This document shows positions 35,701-47,048 of a DNA stretch of 64,000 nucleotides, piece after piece. The DNA is taken from positions 798,363,258-798,427,257 of the forward strand of contig CM061142.1 of NCBI GenBank assembly GCA_030789695.1, read 5' to 3'. The stretch is from Scilla litardierei. Taxonomy: Eukaryota; Streptophyta; Magnoliopsida; Asparagales; Asparagaceae. Below the pieces are notes generated by a model, which was given only the letters and a program-made list of their open reading frames with translations, was not told the DNA's origin and ran no database searches. Position 1 is the first letter of the stretch, and every line of letters begins with the position of its first letter. The position numbers and the translations under genes were made by a program.

Positions 35701-38700
35701 ATATGTGATGTTTACCTTGTTAAAGGATTAAACCACAATCTCATTTCAATAAGTCAACTTTGTGACAAAGGTTACAAAGTTAACTTTGCGAAAGGAATGT
35801 AACATATTTTAAGAAAAGATAATAATGAATTATTGTTTTCCGGCACACGCCATAAGGATATATATATCCTAGATCTTCCAAGATCACATGAACAATGTCT
35901 TATTGCCAACACAAGTGAACAACACTTATGGCATCGACGTTTTGGTCATGTGAACTTTGGAACACTTTTTAAGCTTTCCAAGTTAAATTCTATTAGAGGC
36001 TTCCCTAAGCTTGTCTTTCAAAAGAAAAGCTTTTGTGACTCGTGTCAACGAGGCAAGCTTCCAAAATCTTCATTTATACCTAAGAAAAGCTTTTCTTCTA
36101 AGCGGCCTCTAGAGCTATTACATCTAGATTTATTTGGGCCAACTAGAGTTGCTTCATTAGGTAATGCTAGATATGGACTTGTCATTGTTGATGACTTTTC
36201 TAGGTTTACTTGGGTATTTTCATTATGTAATAAAAATGAAGCTTTTGAAAACTTCACAATTTTTGTTAAGAAAGTACAAAATCTCTTAGGAACCACCATT
36301 GTCACTATTCGTAGTGATCATGGAGGTGAATTTGAGAATGAGTCTTTTGATACATTTTGTGATGAAGTTGGTATTACACACACCTTTTCATTTCCTCGCG
36401 CACCTCCTCAAAATGGTGTTGTTGAGAGAAAGAATAGGACGCTAGTGGAATGTGCTCACACTATGCTTGATGATAGCCAACTTGGCCATCAATTTTGGGC
36501 GGAAGCGGTACATACCGCTTGCTATGTGTTGAATATAATACTTTTGAGGCCCGGCACTAAACAAACTTGTTATGAATTGTTGTTTGGTAGGTTGCCTCGA
36601 GTTAAACATTTTCGTGTTTTTGGTTCGAAATGTTTTATTAAGAACATGTATGGTAGTTTGAACAAATTCGATCCAAGATCCGATGAGGGGATTTTTGTTG
36701 TATATTCTTCGCGTAGCAAAGCCTACCGGATATTCAACAAACGAACATCAACGATCGAGGAATCGCTTCATGTGTCATTTAATGAAGGATTTGTTCCAAC
36801 TAGAATTACTAATGATGATGACTCTATGGATGTCTTATGTGATTCAATTGGTAATTCTAACTCTAATGATTCTATTGATTCTATTGAGACTAACCCGTCT
36901 AATGAAGTTGTTGAGGATGTTCCTAGTGATCAAGGTATTCCCAAACGGCTTCATACCGTTCGTGACCATCATCATGAGCAAGTCATTGGCAATATCCATG
37001 ATAGTGTCAAGACGAGATCGCAAGAACTACTTCGCTCATTGTGCCTTTGCCTCCTCGATAGAGCCAAAGAATGTTAATGAAGCATGCGAAGATAGCGCTT
37101 GGATCTTAGCCATGGAGGAGGAACTCATTCAATTCGAGAGGAATGAAGTTTGGGAGCTTGTTCCATTGCCATCGAAGAACCACACCGTCATAGGGACAAA
37201 GTGGATCTTCAAGAACAAAACCGACGAAAACCAAGTCGTCGTCCGGAACAAAGCTCGGTTAGTTGCTCAAGGCTACCGTCAAGAGGAAGGTATTGATTTC
37301 GAAGAATCCTTCGCTCCGGTAGCTAGATTAGAATCAATTAGATTATTATTGTCTTTTGCATGCCATAAGGATTTTAAATTATTTCAAATGGATGTTAAAA
37401 GTGCATTTTTAAATGGAGATGTTGAGGAAGTTTACGTTTCTCAACCTCCGGGTTTTATTAATGAAAAATTTCCAAATCATGTTTTTAAACTTAAGAAAGC
37501 ACTTTACGGTTTGAGACAAGCTCCTCGAGCTTGGTATGATCGTTTAAAGAATTTTCTTTTGGATTTGGGTTTTAAAATAGGAGAAGTTGATTCCACATTA
37601 TTTGTTAAGTATTCGAATAATGATATAATTTTAGTTCAAATATATGTTGATGATATCATTTTCGGTGCTACTAACTTTGCTCTTTGCAAAGAGTTTTCTA
37701 ATGTGATGAAGGATCAATTTGAGATGAGCCACATGGGTGAGCTCAAATATTTCTTAGGTCTCCAAATTCGCCAAATGGACGATGCAATCTTCATCCACCA
37801 AACGAAGTATACGGTGGAGTTGCTTAAGCGATTTGGAATGGAGAATTCCTCCGGGAAAAAGACTCCAATGAGCACGACTACGCATCTTGATAAGGATACG
37901 GGCGGTAAGGATGTAGACATTCGTCTATATCGAGGTATGATAGGTAGTTTACTTTATCTTACCGCAAGTAGGCCCGATATTATGTTTGCCGTATGCGTAT
38001 GTGCTCGTTATCAGTCTCAACCTAAGGAGTCCACTTAGTAGCGGTAAAACGTATTTTCCGTTATCTAAGTTATACACTTGATTTTGGATTACTTTATCCA
38101 AAATCTAGCACGTATGAGTTAATCTCATATAGTGATGCCGATTATGCGGGATGCAAATCCGATAGGAAAAGTACTAGTGGCACTTGCCATTTTATAGGAA
38201 ATTCCCTTGTCTCTTGGTTTTCCAAGAAGCAAAATTCCGTATCACTTTCAACCACCGAGGCGGAATACATTGCCGCCGGTGCCGCGTGTACTCAAGTTCT
38301 TTGGATGAGACACACACTTAAAGACTTTGGTATAAACTGTGATACTTGCCCTATCATGGTGGACAACCAAAGTGCAATATGTCTTTCCAAGAACCCGGTA
38401 TACCATTCCCGTTCGAAACACATAGATGTCCGACACCATTTCTTAGATGATCATGTTGCTAAAAAGGACATCATATTAGTGTACGTTGAAACCCAGAAGC
38501 AAATCGCCGATATTTTCATGAAACCCCTAAAGGAGAACTCCTTTGTGTGGTTGCGTCGAGAATTGGGGATTATGGGTGAATCCGAGATATAGGATTCATT
38601 TTTATTCAATATTCTTGCATGCTGTTCTATTCGTTTTATTTTCTCATGATTGAAGTATTGAAATTTTCTGGATTTTTGTTGAATTTTCGGAATTTTCGCT

Positions 38701-41700
38701 CGATTTGTGCGTAATCGTCAAATTTCTGTTTTTCGATGTTTAATAGGTAGTATAATGATTAATGAGAGTATTTTGATGTTTCATCCAAGTGTGATTAGAA
38801 GAGAAATCAAATTTCAAACATTTTCATTTTTTGAACTCTCTTAGTCGGTCCAAGTTGAGTAACCGACCGACTAGATTCAGTTCTAGTCGTTCAGCAAATG
38901 AGCTTAGACCGACTAAATCTTGTCAGGAAATTTACCTTCAGTTACTGTTTATAACTAGTCGGTTCAAGCTCATTGACCGACCGACTAGATCGTGATCTAG
39001 TCGGTCAGTGCTTGAACTGTGACCGACTAGTTGTGCCAGGGACTGATTTGTCTTTTGAGATTCTAATCGATTTTATAAGCCTCAACCCGACTATTTCCCC
39101 TTCTAGTCGATTCGAAGCTTATTTCTCAGCCACAAACCCCCGTGCCCTTTCGTCTGCCTCCCTCTCCGCCGTCGATCTCCGGCCATCTTTCCGGCCATCT
39201 ATGCATGTGCCGTCGACCCCTCTCCTCCTCCTAGGTATCTCTCTCTATTCTAGGGCTAGTTTTCAGCTTCTAGGATTAGGGTTTCTAGTGATTTCATTTC
39301 GGCCTAGGGTTGTGCTAGGGTTCTTGATTTCGGCTAGGGTTTCTTAGATTTGATCTCTTGTGCGTCGTGTCTTGCTTCGATTATGGCAAGAACACGAATT
39401 CCGATCACTCCATCTAGCCCCTCGCCGATGACCGTAGAACCTACCCCTACGGTTCCCGATCAACCTACGAGAACCCCTCCGAAACGCCGATCTAAGACTA
39501 CCCAACCTTCGTCGTCTTCGCCTCCTCTCAAGAAGAAGAGGACGACGACCGCCAAGCCTAGAGCCCAACCCAAGCCTAAGCCCAAGCCCAAGCAACTTGC
39601 GTCTCCCTCTTCTTTCCATACTCCTACCGATTCCGATTCCGAGTATAGACCCGAGCCTGAGACTCATAGGGAACCCACTCCTCCTACCCATCCTGAGTCT
39701 AGCTCCCGACCTCGTACGTCTACCCGTAAGCCTAAGGGAAAGGCTCCGATGCCGGTAGGCGGTGTCGATATCTCGTTGTGTCGCGACGACCCTTTGTGTC
39801 TCGCGGCTTACAACTGTATCGAACATTGCCCACTGCTTCTGGAGCATTTCGTCCAGTTTAGTGACTTCCTAGGCCTCGCCGATCTTCTTTCGTCCTCCGG
39901 TCTACTCGATTACCTTCGATATGACCCGAAGGTGAACCCTCACCCCTACCCTCGCCTAGTAAAACTTTTCTATGCCAATAGGATCCGGGGTCAGTACGAT
40001 GGGACCCACTCTGTTGAGACGACTGTTTTGGGGACTCCTACAGTCCTCACAGCAGAAATCTTAGGAGAGATTTTGGGTATCTCCTCGTCTGGCCTCCTCC
40101 CCTCTGACATTTCTGTTGATGATATCACCTCCCTTGATCAGGTCGTCCTATCCCAGATTTTCCACCAGATTCCCCCCGCCATGATTGGCGTGCCCTCCAA
40201 ATCCTTCAAGCCTAATGCATGGGTCCTAAATTTGATTCTGAAGTCGTGCTTGCTTCCCAAGTATGGCTCCTCATCTCTACCGTCCCAGCCCTTCTTGAAG
40301 TTGATCTATGCTATTTTCATGGGGAGCTCGATCAACTGGGCTCGCATTATACTCGATAAAATGGACTCTTTCGAGTGTATTCGTAAGTCCACGAAGTCGG
40401 CTCATATTCCCTTCCCGTGCTTGTTGACTCTGGTATTCCGTCACTTCCGTGTCACATTGCCTCCTGACGATGAGCATCCACTTGGTCCTCCCCTGAACGC
40501 GACGGCCGTCAAGAAGTCTCTTGCGGCGCTCTGTCACGTTCAGAGGACGACACCTTCAGCGTCTGCCTCTGCCTCTGCCTCAGCTGCTCCCCCTTCCACT
40601 CTTGCCGATGTCGTTCGTTCGATCCGTCGTTTGGAGTCTCGTCAGGCTCGTTCTAAGGAGATTCTCTGCCGTATCGCTCGACACCTTGATATTGAGGTCC
40701 CTCCGTCTTTTTCTGACGAGGATGAGTTGGATGAGGAGGATATTGAGGAGCTTTGTCGTGCTTCTACTCGTGCCCCCGAGGGCACTTCTGGTGATGCTGC
40801 TGCTGCTTCGTCTGCTGGTGCCCCCGAGAGCACACCTGTTGCCACCGCTCCTGCGGTGGATGCTCCGACTGGTGCTCCCGAGGCCACTACTGTTGCTGCT
40901 CCAGAGATTGCCACTTCTGCCGTCGCTCCCGTTGACATTCCAGATGTTCCTGTAACCACCACTTCTCCTACAGAGCCTGCTGCTGCTGCAAATCTTGCCG
41001 CTTCCTCTTGAGCTTCTTTGAGGACTCTCCGATGCTCCTTGGATGATACATCTAGTGTGAGAGAGTTTGGGTAGGATAGTGTGGGTGGCTATGATTTTTG
41101 GATCATTTTGATGATGTATTTTGATGAACTTTGATGATGTTGTATGTTATGTGACACTCTGATATCTGTTTGATATGATGATGTATTTTGTGCCCCGATC
41201 GTTGGATCGATGTTTTGTATGTCAGTGATGTATATTTTTGATGTACTCTGGTTCATACTTTATATATATATATATACATCGACGTTGACATTTCATTCTA
41301 TTGTGCACATTACATTTTTTAATGTCTCTGATGTTTGATTTCGTCGCTTGACGATATTAACTTGGTCTAATAGAAATTTCTTCTATGGAAACATAGAATT
41401 GTTTTCCATGCACTAAATTAACCAATAATGTTGATATTGGAGATTATATTCCATAACTCAATCCGTAAAATTGATTTGAGTTTTTGATGATTTTATTTAC
41501 CGATTTTCGACTATGGTATCATTGACACGCCTTGATTTTATTCGTATTTTTTTTCTTTGGTGTCACTTGAACCGTCGTCGTATTCTACGACTCCCGTGCT
41601 TTTATTTGAAGCCATTGTTGTTGTCGTTGATCTCCTCCCGCTCTTTTTGCTAATGCCAAAGGGGGAGAGATATAATAATAACGATGTGCTAAATGATAAT

Positions 41701-44700
41701 TTAAAGCACTATTCCAAGAATCTAATTTGATATGTTAGATTCAGGGGGAGTTAAGATATATAAATTGATTTTCAAATCCGATATTTCAATAACCACCTTT
41801 TGGTATTCGATATTTCAATAATCGATTCTCATTGATATACTTTACTCGTCTGCTTGATGCGTATTATTATTGTTTAATTTGGAATTAACGTGTCATCAAT
41901 GCAGGGGGAGTAAGTAAATCTCATTTGAATTATTATTTTTGATTATTATTTATGTTGGTTTGTCATCACCAAAAAGAGGGAGAATGTTGGATATTGGACT
42001 CCCCGGATTTGGTTTTGGATGATGAACAAACATAAATATATCGTGAACTAACACTTTGTGAGCGCAGTTATGGAGATCGTCGCCAAATTCATATGAATAT
42101 CAATTACGACGTCTCAAGACTTCTCAAAGCACGTGATCGTATGCCTAAAGCTTCGTTGAAGCTTATGGACTATTTTAGAAGTCATGAAGATTCGATTGAA
42201 GCTATTGAAGACGGTATCGTCAAGTTTTATTTATAGTCTTTAAGCTTCTTTCGTAGAATGTTAAGCCTTGAGTAGGTCTTACGGTTTAAATCTTCATAAC
42301 GCTCCTATCTTAGCTCTAGGATCTTAGTAGAAGTCCATACAATCTTTCTCAAAGCTTCGCGCTTCGATTCGCGACTTCTTTTGCATGTTAGTTGGTTCAA
42401 GAAGAAGAACTGACCGACTAGATGGTGATCTAGTCGGTCGGCAAAGCTTCTTGGACCGACTAGTTTTTGTCAGTCATTTCCAAGCTCTTTACTGTTTACA
42501 GTTAGTCGGTCTAAGTTGACTCACCGACCGACTAGTTTGTGAACTAGTCGGTCAGTGATGCTACTGTGACCGACTAGTTGAGCTTTCCCTGTACATGCAA
42601 TTTGAGCCTGAGCTACTGTTTATCATTAGTCGGTCTGTGTTCATTGATCGACCGACTAGTTGATGAACTAGTCGGTCAACGTTCCTTCTTGGACCGACTA
42701 GTTTAGCTTTACTGTACATGCCAATTTTCACCTAACTTACTGTTTATCGTTAGTCGGTCTATGCTCATTTGGCGACCGATTAGTTGGTGAATTAGTCGGT
42801 CAACATTTGTTCTTGGACCGACTAAGTCTATTTGTGCTCAGACTTCAGTTTTATCTGTTAGTCGGTCTCAGTTAAGTAACCGACCGACTAGTTGTGAAAC
42901 TAGTGGGTCAGCTACTCTTCTTGGACCGACGAATTCCTTTTGTCTGTGCTTCAACCTTTTGGCTGTTCCTCCATTAGTCGGTCTACGTTAATTGACCGAC
43001 TGACTAGTTGATGAACTAGTCGGTCGGTGGTTGTTCTTTGACCGACTAGTTGGGTTCAGAAAAGAGCCGTTGGAGCATTAATTGAAACGTTTTTCTTTCT
43101 CTCTCTCCTCTATCCTATAAATACTTGATGGGATGCATTCATTGCAGTCAAGGCCGATATTATTACAAGTTTAGAGATCAAGAGAAATCATTTCAAGCTC
43201 ATTCAAAGCTCTTTCATTCCATTCAATAATCTCTCCTCACTCTTACTTCCAAAGAGAGATTCATTGAGTGTGAAGCCTTCCAAGCCAAGTGCTTGATTCT
43301 ATGTCACCAACATCCCCATAGCTCTCCATTGCTGATCTACATCTTGGAGCTAGGGTTTGGTGCCACTTCTTCTTCCTCAAAATCATCTTTGCCCTAATTC
43401 GTAAGCATTACTCAATGCATAGGTATTTTTTCGGTAAGAAGTTTCTATTTCATTTACTTTCATATTGTAAGTTTCACTCTCGGTTGTGAGAGTGTGGTTG
43501 TGATCCCGGGTTGTGGGAGTCACAAATTACTTTGTGTATGATTTGACTTGTGAAGATTTTTCACAAGTATATCATAGTGGAAATCTTGAGTTAGGGTTTC
43601 TAACTCAAGTATCCGGAGGGGATCCGGGTGGTTGGGACGTAGGATCACCGGGAACAAGTCGGGGAGACTTGGGTGGATCCGAACCCAGTAATATCGTTGT
43701 TTGCGATTGTTTCTTTGTTGTCTAACATTTACGTTTCCGCATTTTCCGCATTGTTTGGTAGAGTTTGCAAGTAATTAGGAATTAGCCTCTTAATTATTTT
43801 AAAGTACTATTCACCCCCCTCTAGTACTTGTGCAGTAGCTTAGCAGGGCATTACATTTGAGCGAGACTCGACAGAACTCTATGCAATTTGGATTGGATTA
43901 AACTTCTTCCGCATTCTTACATGGAGTACGCAAATCCTGGAACTAGCGATCATGCCCCGATGATTGTTTATCTCCTCCCCAAGGTTCCTCTCACCCTACG
44001 CCTTTTAAATTCTATAATGCTTGGTGCTCTCTACTTGGATATAGAGATATTATTCAAGCAACTTGGGCATCACAAAATCAAGGCGCAACCCCTATGCAAC
44101 GGCTTGTTAATAAGTTGAAAAACCTCAAGCTAAATCTGAAGCAATTTGCGGTCGAAAATAAACGGTGCATGAATTCAAATGTTTGCCGTGAGGAGCTCAG
44201 AAATATACAGGCAAATACTCAGCTTGCTCGCGACATCCAACTACAGAAGCTTGAACAAGCTGCAATCTTCAAGCTAGCTCATGCATTAGACGTGGAGGAG
44301 TCTGATCCAAGACAAAAAAAGTATGCAGGACTGGCTTCAGCTGAGAGATATGAACTCCAAATTTTTCTACACTGCCATGGAATCCAGACAGAGCTATAAT
44401 AATCTCAAACACCTTATAAATTCCGAGGGAGCAAGATGTTCAAATCTTGATAGTCTTAGAGAAGAGGCCCCGTTATTCTATGAACAGTTATACTACCAGG
44501 ATCATTACTGGAATGTGTTCCCTAATCTTATGCATAAACGTAAACTTACTGATGAGGCTTCTGACTGGTTGGACAGGGGGATCACTACTAAGGAGATTAA
44601 AGAAGCTGTTTTCCAGATAGGGAAGTATAAAGCCCCTGGGCCAGATGGGTTAAATGCTTTTTTCTACCAGCATGACTGGGATACAGTGGGCAATGACGTT

Positions 44701-47017
44701 GTTTCAGCCATCTCATCCTTCTTCAGATCAGGGTCTATGTTAAGACAAATCAATCATACTTTTCTTACCTTGGTGCCTAAAAATACAAATGACACAGGTT
44801 TGGAGGACTATAGGCATATTGCATGCTGTAATGTAGTATACAAGACTATCAGCAAGATCCTCTGTAGCAGAATGAAACAGGTTGTTAATGAGCTGATTCC
44901 CCCCAATCAGGCTGCCTTTCTTATGGGACGACTTCTCACTGACTGTACTCTTCTAGCGCATGAGCAAATACGAGATTTTAGTAACCCAATGGGTGCCAGA
45001 GCCTGCCAAAAATTGGATCTTTGCAAAGCTTTCGATAGCGTCAACAGAGAATTCATCTTATTTATGTTACACCAAATGGGGTTTGGCACCAGATTTATAA
45101 AGTGGATTGCTGAATGCATTACTACTCCCTCTTTTTCAGTGTTAGTAGATGGGTCACCTGCAGGATTATTTTCTTCCAACAGAGGCCTAAGGCAAGGTGA
45201 TCCTTTATCACCCTACCTTTTTGTTATTGTTATGTAAGTTTTTTCTCTTCTTATGGCTAGATTAGAAGCTACACATGCTATCCATCCTACGAGAAGAATG
45301 GGGTCCATATCCTATCTTCTTTTCACAGATGATCTCCTGGTATTTTGCCACGCCAACTCCCATTCTTTTAATGGCATTGTTGAGATGTTGAGTACATTCA
45401 ACAATTTTACGGGACTCCAGATTAATTGGGAGAAGAGTTCAGTTATTTTCAGTAAAAGCACAAAAGAATCTGGAAGATTTGCTAACACTCTTGGTATTAA
45501 AAAGGTTGCCTCTCTTACTACTTACCTCGGACTTCCAGTCTCGGCCCACTACCCGAAAGCATCCATGTTTAATCGTCTGGTGGATAAATGCAAGAAGAGA
45601 CTAATTGGTTGGTCTTCGTCACTCCCTCCATTTCGGGTAGAATAGAGTTGGTCCGTACTGTGATTTACGTCATGGTAGCTTTCTGGATGTATGCCTATCG
45701 CATCCCATTGTCAATTCTCTGTATTATCACTTCTGCTTGTAGGCGCTTTATTTGGGGGAATCAGCACATATGAGCATGACGAGATTTATGTACCCCTAAG
45801 GAAGAGGGGGGTCAGGCTGAGGTTACTATCTGATCTTAACGTGGCATCAGGCGTTTGTTTGACTTGGAGACTACTTTCTTCAGAAGCCCTTGGGCACATT
45901 ACATGAGAAGGAATGACATTTCAGGGACAGTGGGCTTCTACATTGCTAAAGCTAAGCCTATCAACTCTGGTACATGGAAGTTCCTTCTTTGCTCCCGTGG
46001 CACATCCCAGCGACTCATCAGGCATATCATTAGGGACGGCTCTTCCACGTCTTTTTGGTATGATAATTGGCTGCCATGCGGACCTATTGCTCTTCTCCAG
46101 GAGGTTCCAGTTGGAGCGGAGCAGAAGCTAGTTAGAGATTACTAGTCCGCTAATGGGTGGAATGATGATCCAGCTATCCTAGCCCTACAGCCTATCCTTC
46201 AGCCGGTATCCCTCACGCATGGTAGTGACGCGTGGGAATGGATAGCCGGTCCCACTTGCACTTTTTGAGATGCTTGGGTAGGGTCGCACACGGTGGGTAC
46301 TCCTTTTTCTTATTACAGAGTAGTCTGGTACGATAATCATATTCCTAAGATGGCAATCACCCTTCATCGCGCTTTCCAAGGCAAACTTCTCGCAAGAGAT
46401 ATTCTTTATAAGTGGGGGTTGCTTCTAGCCAACTCTGTGTTTTATGTAAGGATGATGCCATAGAGAGTGTGGATCATCTATTTTTTTGAGTGCAGTTATG
46501 CCAGTACATTATTTGCAGGAGCCTTCTCAAGTTAGGAATCACTACCCCGGCACCAGCTTCCCTGGCAGAGGTGGGTGATCTTTTCCTCTCTAGATACAAT
46601 AAGGACAGTGTGAACATTCTAGCAAAAATAGTATTGGCATCCATAGTATGGCATATCTGGAAGCAGCACAACTGTAGGATTTTTGAAGGGAAACGTGTGG
46701 AGAAAACGGCGCTATTTGAGTCCATTACAGCTGATGTCCTTATTGCTCTTCGAGATATTGATAGAGATCACCCATCATCGACTATCCTCTTTGCAAATTG
46801 GGGATTCCTTGACTTATGACTCTATGTAAATTGAGTATACTTGTAATTATTTTGCTTTCTTTCTTTCCTGTACCATAGGGATGGCTAGGTAGGTAGTAGT
46901 TAGTAGTGTGTGACGGCGCTTGTGCCCCCTCCACTCTCTCCCTACTGCCTACTTGACTACCCCTACTGGATCAGTTTTGTATCGTTTTGATATGAATAAA
47001 GATACACACTTACTCGT

Positions 47018-47048
<31 letters not shown>

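Larger units (their letters stand above)
31284..43855 (+). mobile_element. Ty1/copia element 2, Sirevirus, 12.6 kb, complete ends
   Basis: The LTRs are 1,872 and 1,871 bp, the target duplication TTTGA lies at 31279-31283 and 43856-43860, and there is a tRNA-iMet PBS, gag, pol, a third ORF and several polypurine tracts. The LTRs differ at about 30 positions by eye (about 1.6%). gag and pol carry several stops and frameshifts, while the third ORF is open. The element splits the LINE ORF2. Confidence 0.95.
28680..47048 (+). mobile_element. Plant L1-type LINE, split by a Sirevirus insertion
   Basis: The left part (about 28680-31283) holds ORF1 and most of the endonuclease. The right part (43856 to about 47048) holds the end of the endonuclease, RT and a zinc-binding C-terminus. 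Together they make about 5.8 kb, a normal LINE length. The two parts meet at TTTGA, duplicated by the insertion. The 3' end is marked by AATAAAG and a (TG)14 tract rather than a clear poly(A). Stops and frameshifts make it inactive. It lies antisense to the host gene. Confidence 0.85.

Noticed and set aside
39344..39847. Arg/Leu-rich minus-strand frame of 167 codons
   Set aside because: Shadow of the third ORF's N-terminus on the other strand.
39383..41011. Calling the third ORF a viral envelope protein
   Set aside because: No signal peptide, transmembrane helix or cleavage site is evident; only its position resembles the so-called env-like ORFs.
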